DNA of 22,397 nucleotides from Chara braunii (Eukaryota; Streptophyta; Charophyceae; Charales; Characeae). The stretch is from NCBI GenBank assembly GCA_003427395.1, contig BFEA01000235.1, positions 510,949-533,345 of the forward strand, given 5' to 3'. Below the pieces are notes generated by a model. That model was not told the DNA's origin. It saw only the letters and a list, made by a program, of their open reading frames with translations, and did no database searches. Below, one piece after another: positions 1 to 8,869 of the stretch (within the stretch, counting starts at the first letter, position 1; every line of letters begins with the position of its first letter). Made by a program: the position numbers and the translations under genes.

Positions 1-204
1 GTCTATTGATGGGGAGCGCCACCTGCTGGAAACTGGGTCCAGCGTCCCGTGAACATCGTGAAGAAGGCATCAATCGGGACCCCACACACTCACTCTCTTC
101 GAGTTGTGTATAGCGAACGTGACAAAACATACATACAACAGATTCACTACCTAACCCTTCCGAACCACATAAACAAATGACCTACGGGCTGCGCATCCGT
201 TGTC

Positions 205-427
205 GGAGGGCACGGTGCCCGGCCCTCCTCCGTGTACCAAGTCCCTGCTTGGTACAGTCCCTCGCGTCGGTGTCTCGGCCTGTAGACGTGCCTTGGGATT
301 TCGTTGCCGTTAATGCCCAGGCTGTGCTTCGGCTCAGACCAGTCCTGGTGGTTGTACCCCTGACAAAAGGGGTGCGCCACAAGACCTCCATTGGTCCACG
401 CAGGCTCGACGCCCTGCTGTACAGCAG
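205..427. repeat. Cluster of short perfect inverted repeats
   Basis: Four strong stems lie within about 220 bases. GGAGGG/CCCTCC flanks 205-228. GTACCAAG (234-241) pairs with CTTGGTAC (248-255) over a 6-nt loop. ACCCCT (356-361) pairs with AGGGGT (368-373) over a 6-nt loop. CTGCTGTACAGCAG (414-427) is a perfect palindrome. The stems are direct sequence observations; any role as a structured RNA or transposon end is inference. Confidence 0.6.
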
Positions 428-689
428 AGCACAACCGGCCTGTGATCATGGTAGCCGCCGGGTTCGCCCTGGGACGCGAAAGCAAAGGGACTGGCGCGGT
501 CTTTTCTGCTGCGCGCCGAGTGCCCTGTAGCCAAGTTATGGGTTAGGTGCGTGGAAATGACTTGCTGACGGGAAAGGAAAAGTTGAATGAAAGAGATAAA
601 AGGAGAAAACAAAAATATAAAAAGCAAAGAAAAGAAAGTAGAAAACGTGATCAGCACGTGGATCAGGACCGTTGCTTTCGTCCAGAATG

Positions 690-1240
690 ATTCAGCGACG
701 ATCGCCTACTGCATCGTTTGAGTTTTCCCTTTTCTCTTGTTATTACTGTTACTATTATTTTATCATTATTAATTAACCGATTCTCAGATGTGATTTCCCC
801 TATTGTCGGGATCCTGTCACTTCGCGGGGGAGGCCAGCAGTCCTGTTTCCAAGCCGTGGTCGCCGTTAGTTTAGACTGAACCTGCATGGGGTTGAAAGGA
901 CTGTCTTGTCCTAATGGTCGTGATCTGGGCCAGGTACAGGGACGGGGTAAAGGTAACCCGTGTGGATGATCCAACCACGCACTGGGGCCTAGTAGTTGAG
1001 TTTAGGGGTAGATACAACAAAGACTGAGAAAAGGGGGGGTAGGGAAAAGAAGGAAAGAGAGGAAAAGGGGTGAAGGTCGGTTTTAGTTTTTGAACGAGGA
1101 CTTGTACCACTGTTCAGTCGGAGCTGCTGCGCAGGATGAAACCTGAAGCGCCTTATTACTATTATTATTATTATCATCATTACAATCATTATTAATTCTT
1201 TTTTTTTAGTTTTCCGTTGGTCCATCGCTTCGCGGGAAGG
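690..1240. repeat. Diverged direct duplication, about 415-430 bp apart
   Basis: The order of elements repeats. Around 690-850: a TTCAG-containing segment, an ATT-rich tract ending ATTATTAATT, then CTTCGCGGG followed by an AGGCCA word. Around 1113-1240 the same order recurs, with a longer microsatellite and the same CTTCGCGGG and AGGCCA words. Each copy is preceded by a purine-rich tract. The shared words are visible; treating them as one ancient tandem duplication is inference. Confidence 0.35.
1154..1196. repeat. ATT/TTA microsatellite
   Basis: An imperfect trinucleotide run of TTA/ATT with interspersed ATC, ending in ATTATTAATT and followed by a short T run. Confidence 0.7.
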
Positions 1241-1884
1241 CCAACGGTTCAAATTTCGAGCTCAGCGGCCCACCGCCCAAGTAGGCCGGCCTCACGTATA
1301 CTGTCTGTGGGCTAGCTCTGATATGACGCCGTGCGGTAATACCCCAAAAAGGAGGGCGACCCGCGGCCGCATCGGTAGGAGATCTATCACCCATCCTGTG
1401 GAGGGTCATAAGTCCCCTCCTTGCCATCGGACACGGGTACCCGATCGGGATAGACCGAGGTTGTACTAAAAAAGGGAAAAAGCGATTGTCGATCTCCCGT
1501 TAGGGGACCACGGTGCCGAACCTGTTGCCATATCACTAGGATCTGGGACCGTCAAGAGCGAGGTTAGTCCGTGATCGATCGATTGAGTTCAGGCAAGTGT
1601 GTTATTCTCTTAAAATCATTCGGGTTTTAAATTATTAATCATTTTAAAGACTGTAAAATTCTTGAAGTCGGGTAAGGTATGAAAATGACTAATCTGAGTC
1701 CTTCGTTCAGAACGCAGGGGACAGGCCTATCAAAGGGGGAGGGAGTTGAGATATCATTTGCGGCCTGTCGCCTGGTGGTATACAGTCTGAACTGTGAGTT
1801 CCGGTGGGGAGCGGTCTGCTATTGGAAATCGACGGTCTAGTGTTGTGCTGTCTATCGAGCGGGAGCTGGCTATCCTGAGTGGCT

Positions 1885-2343
1885 ATGGCACAACACGACT
1901 ATAGGCCTGACTGTTGGCGGCACACGGTGCGCTGGGTTCCGATGTCGGGCGAAGGCCCTCAGATCACTACGGTCCTTAACTACGACGGGGGAGAGGTAGT
2001 CCGACTGAAGGTCTGCAAAGAAGGGGTGAGAGGTGACCAGAGGCTGCAGGCTGCCATTTCCGAAGCTCGTGACAGCGCGGAGCGGAGGTGCAGGCGAGAT
2101 GGGGTGACCGTGGGCTTGAGGGTGCCGGTCATCTATCACGAGACCGAGTCATCAACTGGGACCGAGACAAGGGAAGAACAGCACAACGAGAGGGACTCAG
2201 GTGGGGAGAGCGAAATGAGTGAGGCAGACTGGGAAACTGACCTCAAGTCCTGGATCAGGCCAAGCGAGATCCAGAGGCACCACCGAGCCGCGGAGTCAGT
2301 GGAAAAGGGACCCGAGGCCAGCTCGCGACAACTGACGCCCTGA
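1885..2343 (+). CDS. Hypothetical acidic protein, possible distant array member
   Basis: An open frame of 152 codons from ATG 1885 to TGA, not assignable to a known family. The N-terminal half holds a possible strand around residues 12-18 (VRWV), a strand ending in LNYDGG (about 31-36), a strand at VVRLKV and then a charged helix rich in A, E and R (about 56-72). The C-terminal half is acidic and low in hydrophobics, with Glu/Ser/Thr-rich stretches and a single DWETDLKSWI segment. The strand-strand-strand-helix order and the VRW/VRY and YDGG-like words recall the small ORFs at 5968-9968, so it may be a far copy of that family. It is the longest open frame in the first 5 kb. It could also be a chance frame in GC-rich DNA; no splice or promoter evidence was seen. 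Confidence 0.35.
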   Translation: MAQHDYRPDCWRHTVRWVPMSGEGPQITTVLNYDGGEVVRLKVCKEGVRGDQRLQAAISEARDSAERRCRRDGVTVGLRVPVIYHETESSTGTETREEQHNERDSGGESEMSEADWETDLKSWIRPSEIQRHHRAAESVEKGPEASSRQLTP

Positions 2344-3999
2344 GGCCGCGGGGCAGGAGAAAAACATAGTAAAGGGAAGAAACGGGTGTGAGGTGTGCGG
2401 GCGACACGCAAGGAAAGAAGGTCAGTAGCGAAGGGGAGAGAATTGAACGTGGGTGCTAAAATGTTGACGTCAATCGGACTGCAATGCCTGAAAACCTACA
2501 GAGAATGGACACGTGGGCGAGTCAGTGTGAGCGAGCGCGGTGATCGAATTGAGAGGTAGTTATGTGCGCGCACGGGCTGCATGTAGAAAAGCCAGAGGTC
2601 AACAGGCGGCCATCCTGAGAAGCGGAGAGGACGTGCGCTAATGAGTGACTGCTGCTCAAAGAAAGTGTAAGCGGGCATGGGAAGGGAGTGTCAGGGATCA
2701 ACGACGAGCGGGGAGATAAGTGTGGTTACTGAGAGACACGCGCCGCACGTGGTAAGGCTCTGGAGAGCGGGGTGAGAAGTCAACGTATGCAGGCAAGACG
2801 CAGAGAGGAGCGTGCGAACCTGAGATTTTGTTGTTGACGTCAAACGCTATCGCGCCTGCGTGACACTCTAGCTTGCTGGGTAACTATAAGTCTTGGCCAC
2901 GCTGCGGGGATCATCGGACGCTAAGTGTGAGCTGCACGCACGTGCACCTCTGTAGCGATAATCTCATTGTGGGCGGCCAGTGACAAAAGCTCTCAGACGA
3001 AATATGAGACGGTCAAGAGTTAATTGGGAGGAAGACTTGACACATGTTGGACGGTTGGAGGGGTGCGCTGTATGATCTGCGCACGATGTGTTGGTGATAA
3101 CGAGAGCGACTGTGAAGTCAATCGGGGAGAAAGTCTTGGCCCTAAGGGGAATACAGGCCAGGCAAGCATAGTTAACTTCAGTCGTCACCTACTCGGTGTT
3201 CACCTGTTAAGCGCTATGAGCTACTTTCAACTCGTCAGATACGGTAGTGAGTGAATTTGCAGGGGTGAGCGAGACTGAAGAGTGGCACGCAATCAGCGCG
3301 GGTTTTACAAATGCGGAAAAAATGGATTGAGACTTGATAGTTGATGTTCACCTTTGCTACCCTCACTCTGGGTTGCAGTTAAAATCAATTGCGTCAGAGT
3401 TGGATAAGGAGTTTTATCTATGGTTCTTTGCTCTGCGTTAGCTTCATGTCGTAGTTTAGTCGCAATTCCCCTCTCTTTGGTGAGGCTTGTGTAGGCGAGA
3501 TNTTGAGTTGTTGATAGCGGTAGTTGCAGAAGAAAAGGGTGATCACTAGTTGTATTAAGAGTCACCCTTGTTTAAGGGAATTGGGAATGAGCTGGTATTG
3601 CCCGAGCACTATATGGGTCTGGAACGCTCAGTATGGAGGCCTAACAAGTAAGTTCGAGCCTCTTCCATGAGCTAAAGTTACAGTGCAAGTAAGCGGTTAT
3701 TTCCCCGAGCGTTGCTTGATGAAGCTGGTAAATGCTAACATTGTTGAAAAATCTGTGGCTTTAATTTTCTTTTTGCCGACTTGAAAACTGGTTGTTGAAG
3801 CTGAACGATGTCATAAAGAAAAAGAAAAAAAAAGAGATAAAAAGAGAGAAAAAAGAGTAACAGAGGGAGTCGTGCGAGTTGACTAAGAGACCGACCTAAC
3901 TCAATTGTGATCCCTTGGACTCTGTTTTCTCTTTCCGCTCAATTGATTGATGGGAAAGAAGCGATCAGTGATTCGAGAGATAGCCTGCCTGTTAGTTAA
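2344..3999. other. Purine-rich intergenic stretch
   Basis: I see no supported gene. The plus strand is purine-rich throughout. Two copies of GTTGACGTCAA, each containing the palindrome TGACGTCA, lie at 2463-2473 and 2833-2843. A near-pure A/G tract lies at about 3815-3870. Base 3502 is ambiguous (n). Short open frames here have no family resemblance and were left out. Confidence 0.5.
3815..3870. repeat. A/G-rich low-complexity tract
   Basis: A run made almost entirely of A and G (AAAGAAAAAG-like words) on the plus strand. It is not followed by a recognisable LTR start, so I do not call it a polypurine tract of a retroelement. Confidence 0.6.
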
Positions 4000-4320
4000 G
4001 AACTTACTCGACTGGGATTAACCTCTGAGTTCATCTATGTTAAGCTTGCTACTGTGAAGGGTTTTAACCTGGGGAAAGTCACTAAAGTTTTCTTTGTAAC
4101 TTTAAGTGCAGACTGTATTTGGGATCTTTACGGCGAGAGAGAAAGAAGGGTGATGCACCAGTCGTTGTGGCTTAAAAATGTTTTTGTTCCTATTCCATTG
4201 GAGATCTTAGCAGGTCTCTGTCTTGAGAACGCTGCACCGAGATCTGTCGGCCCGGACGGGACCTTGATCCTTGCTTTATTTACCCCAGTGATCAAAGTGC
4301 TGCAAGACTTGTCAGTCTAG
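4000..4320 (+). pseudogene. Weak decayed copy of the array ORF family
   Basis: The frame is open from the codon after a stop at 3997 to TAG at 4318; the only internal start-like codon is GTG 4054, and no ATG begins it. Aligned to the better copy at 8870-9283, several positions fall at identical spacing with no gap: F at 4030 as position 1, Y at 3, V at 20, then I, W or Y, D, L or I at 30-33. Both also carry LTSE a little upstream and VPIPL downstream. The rest does not align, so homology is tentative. If real, the copy lost its start and part of its middle. Otherwise it is a chance frame. Confidence 0.3.
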
Positions 4321-5083
4321 AAGTGAGTATGGGTTTCGAGAGTGACAATTAAAATTTTATGATCATTACGTAACTATATAATCAGCACAAAGTGTGTTTC
4401 AACCTGACAACCTCCCTGAATGCAATCACTGTCTGAGACATTTCAAGACTGGGGTTGCTTGATTTCCCTTTTTACAACTCCCGGGCAATATTTCCCTCAA
4501 TGTGCTATACGAAATGAAAGAGAAGAAGTTACTTGGTCCTAATCAGGGGCGTGTAATAATCGATGACCAGTGCTCATAGTTAGCGGGTCGTTCTAAGTGA
4601 AAGTTAAGCTCGCTCCTGACAAAGGGAAGCGGGGAAAGTTTCTTACGTTAGTGCTCTATGGAGTGCACTCGGCTATTGTCCCAAATGCACTTCTACTCTA
4701 AGTGCTCAGAGTCACGAGTCTGATCGTGATTTGGCTGTACTCAAAATTACGATGAGTACAAGCAGAGGCAACAATCAGCTTAATGAGTCTTGGTACGGAC
4801 TGACCTCGCGTTGAGAGTTGTACGAATTCGAACCAGAGTCAAATTAGACTCTGAGCTCAAAGTTGGGTCGGAGTCATACTTAGGGTCGAGCCTCGTGAAC
4901 GTGAAGGGCACTCAGACTTGTGCTACACAGTACCACTAACTACCGGCCAGTCTGACTTGAGGGCTGAGAGCCCACACCACTCTAAAAACAAAGCTCGACA
5001 GATTTATCCTCGACCTACCCGGCTCGTTACTTGGTCCTAGTGAGAGAATAGGAGACGAGAGGGGGTTTGTGAAAGATAAGGGT
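4321..5083. other. No feature seen
   Basis: Unremarkable sequence with frequent stops in all frames. I found no gene, tandem repeat or transposon end. Confidence 0.5.
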
Positions 5084-5087
5084 GAGG

Positions 5088-5426
5088 AACAACCATTTCG
5101 TCAAAACGGACATATTATATTTTTTGAACGAAATCAAAACTGTCTTTTTTTGCCAAAATCCGGTCGGAATTTTTTGCTCCTGGGGGTCCGGCGTTCCTAG
5201 AACGCCGCACCCCCTACATGTATCTGGTCTATGGCTGAGACCAGATACTTTTTTTTTTTTTTTTTTTTTGGTATCTGGTCTCAACCATAGACCAGATACA
5301 TGTAGGGGGTCCGGCATTCTGGGAACGCCGGACCCCCAGGAGCAAAAAATTTCGACCGGATTTTGGCAAAAAAAGTCAATTTTGATTTCGTTCAAAAAAT
5401 ATGTCCGTTTTGACGAAATGGTTGTT
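5088..5426. mobile_element. Foldback/MITE-like palindromic element with poly-T centre
   Basis: The left arm (5088-5248, 161 nt) and right arm (5271-5426, 156 nt) are near-perfect reverse complements from the outer AACAACCATTTCG to the inner GTATCTGGTCT. They are separated by 21 T residues (5249-5269) and one G. Each arm carries a CCCCC...GGGGG sub-hairpin with GGCGTTC/GAACGCC words and a CTACATGTATCTGGTC block. GAGG immediately flanks both ends (5084-5087 and 5427-5430), which fits a 4-bp target duplication. No transposase frame is present; the open frames reading through both arms on both strands are a by-product of the symmetry. The element is probably non-autonomous, and I cannot assign a superfamily. 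Confidence 0.8.
5249..5269 (+). repeat. Poly-T core between the inverted arms
   Basis: Twenty-one consecutive T residues between GTCTCAG...GATAC and its complement. On the other strand this is a poly-A run, which may mean the arms derive from a transcript-derived or slippage-expanded centre. Confidence 0.9.
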
Positions 5427-5430
5427 GAGG

Positions 5431-5967
5431 GGTGAATGGGAAAAGACTTACATGAGTATTGAATCTTGCTTCCTAACACGCGCTGAAGAGAGAGCGGAAG
5501 GGAAAGATCACATCAAAAGCGCGAATTATTATGTGTTTGCAATAATAAAATTGCACAGTTACAGTTTGCCTCTGGAGACTGCTGAACTCATCCGGTCAGG
5601 GCTCAAGCACGGTAGACACCCGGGTCCCCCCCCCACTGGTCACCTGCGTTCTTGAAAGACCAGATCAGTACCTATTCCGACATTTGAACCAGCAAGCACC
5701 TGTTATCGATCCGAAAATCGTTCCTACGACAAAAGGGCAGTGTAAATCAGCTACCTTGAGGCACAACTTGGGGAAGTACGAGTTTTTCAAACAAGTGCTT
5801 TGACAGTCTTCAGTCAGCGTTCGGCCAACGCGTTGGCCGTATCAAATTGCAGCCAAAAGGCTCTTCAAACAGCGAGTAAGCAATAGTTAGACAGTATCAG
5901 ACATCATCCAGTTGGCACTCAAACAATTTTATACCTGTAATTTTCTATTTAGTTGGGACTCACTGTT
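5431..5967. other. No supported gene
   Basis: An open frame begins inside the right arm of the foldback element and runs to about 5655, but it has no family resemblance and starts in inverted-repeat DNA, so I do not call it. From about 5640 onward the sequence begins to show the CAATCAG/CAGCAA words typical of the spacers between the ORFs downstream. Confidence 0.5.
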
Positions 5968-6285
5968 ATGAGATCTGAGTGTAAGAGAAGGGACATGAAG
6001 GATGGAAAGATCCTGGTGGTGAAGAGCATGCTAATCAGGGATAAAAGAGAAGGATGGGAGGAAAAAGCATGTAAAGACATGGAAAGACATAGATTAACTC
6101 AGAGAGAATTCGCAGTCAGAACAGGGGGGGAGAGAGAATGTATAGAATATGTGATTTATTTCCACGGACATGATGGGAGGCTACACAATACCGGTTCAAG
6201 CTCTGAAACTGTTGTACAGGCCAGGACCAAGCTTGTGTGGACCAGCAGTGCTCAAGGTGACTTCGAAAAGGTCACCAGTAAGTAA
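5968..6285 (+). CDS. Small hypothetical ORF, type B array member
   Basis: 105 codons from ATG 5968 to TAA. The same frame extends upstream to TTG 5953. The product is very basic in its first half (many K and R), with no signal peptide or membrane segment. Its C-terminal half aligns with the product of 6889-7143: 43 residues from a shared W to a shared GRL with no gap, with identities at W, A, E, A, IEY and GRL, followed by T-rich residues and an AR word. The preceding DNA also shares AGTTGGG at a similar distance (5951 and 6851). The two ORFs therefore look like paralogues about 920 bp apart. Function unknown; the Y-F-D-G-R-L strand-turn-strand pattern may relate to the ORFs at 7408-9968. Confidence 0.45.
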   Translation: MRSECKRRDMKDGKILVVKSMLIRDKREGWEEKACKDMERHRLTQREFAVRTGGERECIEYVIYFHGHDGRLHNTGSSSETVVQARTKLVWTSSAQGDFEKVTSK

Positions 6286-6888
6286 ATGAGAACAGACTGT
6301 AGTTTTCTCTTGCAACAGTATGGTATGTGGCTTCATGAACCAGGGGCTCGATGTGTCCAACGACTATGCAGACAACTGTCAGACAGTCAAATAGTCATTT
6401 AGTTTCCTAGTTGGCCGCCACAATTCCTGAACAGCTACTTAGCCTGTATTCAGATCAAGCAATCAGACCGGCAAGCAACTTGAGAAGGGACCAGATTAGT
6501 AAATAATCAGAAAAGCAAACTGATCAGCAACTTGGCAAGGAGAAAACTAGAGATAGCCAGCAGTTGACAGACATCTGGTTGACACTCGGCCAGTGATCTG
6601 ATAACGATCTTGGTGGTGTTCTGCTTTCACGATTAGCTATCAATCGGCAACCAGTCAACAATCAGGTAACAATCATTCGGTCAATTCTCGGAACAGTGAT
6701 CAGTCAATTCTTAGAATAGTTATTACTTTGCAATTATTCAGCAATCATCAAACTTATTGATCGGCAACTACCTTTCTCTTGTTCAGTTTTCGATCTACAA
6801 TCGAACGACAATCAACCAATGATTGGGTCATCTAAGAGTCACTTGTCTTGAGTTGGGTGAACTGATGTAGTGTGGATCGGGTGAGAAT
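6286..6888. other. AATCAG-rich spacer
   Basis: No gene seen. The stretch is crowded with variants of CAATCAG, CAGCAA and GTCAAC, a diverged form of the same low-complexity sequence that becomes a regular 29-bp repeat at 7191-7306. Confidence 0.55.
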
Positions 6889-7143
6889 ATGGAGAGTAGC
6901 AACACAGTTAGAGTCTCTTGCTCGCTGTATCAGAGCACCGCAGAGACTTGGAGAGGGAACGCAGTTGAGGAATACAACCTGCAGACTACTTTGATGATGG
7001 AACATGCACTGACCCTCATGAGGAATCATATTAAAATCGAATACACGTACTTCCTACATGACAAGAACGGCAGACTATGTGCCACCATAACTTCTGTGGA
7101 CACGACTGAGGAAGCAAGGAGGACTGTTCGCGGTCATCAATGA
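6889..7143 (+). CDS. Small hypothetical ORF, type B array member
   Basis: 84 codons from ATG 6889 to TGA 7141. Unlike the copy at 5968 it is near neutral in charge. The paired region runs from W21 through IEYTYF and HDKNGRL to an EEARRTV word, matching the first copy without gaps over 43 residues. The predicted order is helix, strand (IKIEYTYFL), turn (DKNG), strand (RLCATITSV), short helix (TEEARRTV). No known domain was recognised. It is followed directly by AATCAG-rich tandem repeats. It is intact as an open frame, but whether it is expressed is unknown. Confidence 0.45.
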   Translation: MESSNTVRVSCSLYQSTAETWRGNAVEEYNLQTTLMMEHALTLMRNHIKIEYTYFLHDKNGRLCATITSVDTTEEARRTVRGHQ

Positions 7144-7190
7144 ACGTCTCGTATTTGAACAAGGACAACTCACTTATCTGGACATTCGAC

Positions 7191-7306
7191 AATCATTTAA
7201 TCAGCAATCAGTCATCAGTAATCATTTAATCGGTAATCAGTCATCAGCAATCATTCAATCAGCAATCAATCGTCAGCAATCAGCTATTAGCGATCAGTTT
7301 CCAGCA
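7191..7306 (+). repeat. 29-bp tandem repeat, about four copies
   Basis: Units begin at 7191, 7220, 7249 and 7278. The first unit starts AATCATTTAATCAGCAATCA; the next two differ at a few bases and the fourth is more diverged. The surrounding spacers carry scattered single words of the same kind. Confidence 0.8.
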
Positions 7307-7407
7307 GTCGGTTTTCTGCAATTAGTCTGGTAACCAGCTCTCCAGGACCATCTGATCAGCTAGTACTGGCAAGAGTACTCATAAGCACAGTTCAGTCTAC
7401 GCCGGTC

Positions 7408-7956
7408 AGTGAGTCAGTGCTGGCCAACCTCAACCGGTTTTCATGCAAAGAGGCATTCCGTTATCGATATGTTAGTGTCGTTGGTTTCAGACAGGGAAAT
7501 CTGTCAATCTTCGTTGTCCAGACCAGTTTTGATGATGACACTATCCACGATCTGAGGCCTTGCCTGAAGAAGGGCAAGGAGACTTATGAGCTTTTTGATC
7601 CAGTCTGGATCTAAGTCTCCGAATGCCTTGAGCAGAGAAAGAGGGAACTCGATGAGAGTGACACTACGTTGATTCGCAGCTTCGGGCCGATGCTTTGTAC
7701 TTACTATCCTAGGCCTCCAGTTCCTTCTCTTCTCACAGATGGCACGAGTTGGCTGGATATGATTGGTTTGGCAAAGAGGTACATCTCTCCGGCAGTGATC
7801 GACGTTGAAGCGCCGACCGAGCCTACCGAGTATCCCTACCTCAGACGGGGAGTCTTTTCGGTGGACGGACTGCCTACTTTGTGGGAGGAGTTTTGCTACA
7901 TGGTTAACTACCGTGTCATGTGCCTTGGATGGTCATGCTCAGAGCTTGCTGGCTAA
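7408..7956 (+). pseudogene. Array ORF copy 1 (type A), one stop
   Basis: One frame from about 7408 to the stop at 7954, interrupted by TAA at 7612-7614. It aligns with the copy at 8870-9283 over most of its length: SES/SEA start, FRYRY against FPYQY, QGNL against SGNL, then DD-IHDL against GD-IYDI, CLKKGK against YVKKGE, a W-containing helix, and later VPSLL...SWLDMI against VPIPL...NWLPII. At the stop the paralogues have an ordinary residue, and CAA-to-TAA explains it. No methionine opens the frame, so the start may be lost or spliced. The tail after about 7830 has no counterpart. Function unknown. Predicted pattern: helix, three strands, long charged helix. Confidence 0.5.
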
Positions 7957-8528
7957 AGGTGATATTTTGTCACGAAACCTCAGTCTCAGATTGTACGTGG
8001 GCGTGGGTCACGGCACCAGAGAAGATCAGTGAAAAGAGAGATTGAGAGAGATCGACCAGAGGGATGAGTGAGGACTCTTGAGAGGAGCTGACCATACTCG
8101 TTTATGTGTGTTTTCTGATATTATTTTGAGTTCTCATTCTTCCCTCATTCAATTGCCCCTGTCTTTGCTCAAGTCAATCAGTCTTATTTTCTGCATTATT
8201 CTTGCTTGACGATAGCCTTCGTGGATGTTTTGTCACAGTTCTCAAAATCGGATTGACATAATTGAAGCATGCATAGCACCCCATAATTTTATGATTATTA
8301 TTTGCATAATTCTCTGCTGTTCCGAATCATAATAAAAGATTCCTAAAACCGGGGACCGGCGAAGACCGCAATTGAAAGGTCTCGCTCGAAGCCGGACTCA
8401 CACAACAGGAAGGGATTTGCATTATTTAATTTATTTTATTTATTGCAAACACATACAAAATCCTGCGTGACAGCCTGTTGGCTTTCCGGTTGCTAGAAGA
8501 GGCTTGACTGGAAAAAGTGCAACAAAAA
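7957..8528 (+). other. Possible 5' LTR tail of the plus-strand gypsy element
   Basis: No gene seen. The stretch ends in CA at 8523-8524, four bases before the primer-binding site, as expected for the 3' end of a 5' LTR. AATAAA at 8331 could be its polyadenylation signal, and an AT-rich block follows at about 8420-8455. I could not find a matching copy downstream of pol, so the LTR's left boundary is unknown and the assignment rests on the primer-binding site alone. Confidence 0.35.
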
Positions 8529-8546
8529 TGGCGTTGTTGCCGGGGA
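8529..8546 (+). promoter_or_regulatory. tRNA-Asp-type primer-binding site
   Basis: TGGCGTTGTTGCCGGGGA begins with the TGG that pairs with the CCA tail of a tRNA. It matches, at 16 of 18 positions, the complement of the plant tRNA-Asp 3' end (TGGCGCCGTTGCCGGGGA), the primer of plant Tat/Athila LTR elements. Both mismatches are C-to-T. It lies about 1.4 kb upstream of the reverse transcriptase on the same strand, which places first-strand priming for that element here. The tRNA comparison is from memory of the plant tRNA. Confidence 0.65.
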
Positions 8547-8567
8547 CATGAAAATATTTTCGTGTCC
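8544..8567 (+). repeat. Hairpin overlapping the end of the primer-binding site
   Basis: GGACATGAAAAT is followed at once by ATTTTCGTGTCC: a 12-bp inverted repeat with a single G-T wobble and no spacer. It overlaps the last three bases of the primer-binding site. CCGG words on both sides could extend the stem. Confidence 0.75.
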
Positions 8568-8869
8568 GGAACGAGCTTGGGTCATCATCATTATCTTTGA
8601 GCTTTGATTAGGGCGTGAGAACTGTTGACAATATTATAAGCCTCATATTAATGTTGTATCTCTATTGAGTCTTGATTCTCTTGAGAATCACAGCTGCTAA
8701 CTATGTTTTACCTCTTTCTTGTATGAGGTATCACACTTGACTGGAGGAGACTGATATTATTGATTGGAGAGAATCAGGCTTGAATTCAGGTATGCCTCAT
8801 TAACCTATGATGTCCTTTGAACACTGAGAAGGGAAAGGAAGAATCGAGAGCACGGGGAATCCATCAAGA

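Larger units (their letters stand above)
1..1884. other. Non-coding repeat-rich stretch
   Basis: I see no convincing gene here. The open frames on both strands are short, overlap each other and match no family I know. The stretch begins GC-rich with several short perfect hairpins (205-427), then alternates purine-rich tracts (about 541-650, 1020-1078, and a short one near 1468) with ATT/TTA-rich tracts (about 738-778, 1154-1196, 1602-1650). It may be remains of untranslated or LTR sequence from old transposons, but I could not pair any terminal repeats. A minus-strand frame at 147-485 has a protein-like composition, but nothing else supports it. Confidence 0.5.

Noticed and set aside
147-485. 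Minus-strand frame with protein-like composition
   Set aside because: An equally long frame lies on the opposite strand, the region is GC-rich and full of hairpins, and no motif supports either frame.
1206-1270. GGTTCAAAT word, possible tRNA T-arm
   Set aside because: The bases flanking the loop do not pair as a T-stem, and no acceptor or anticodon arms could be folded around it.
2463-2843. Two TGACGTCA palindromes as bZIP/CREB-type sites
   Set aside because: Eight-base sites are weak evidence alone, and no gene start lies nearby to be regulated.
5082-5479. Open frames on both strands with similar products
   Set aside because: They read through the two arms of one inverted repeat, so the similarity is a product of the palindrome, and the F or K run is the T21 core.
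7191-7306. 29-bp repeats as a CRISPR array
   Set aside because: The units are directly adjacent with no unique spacers, and the context is eukaryotic retroelement DNA.
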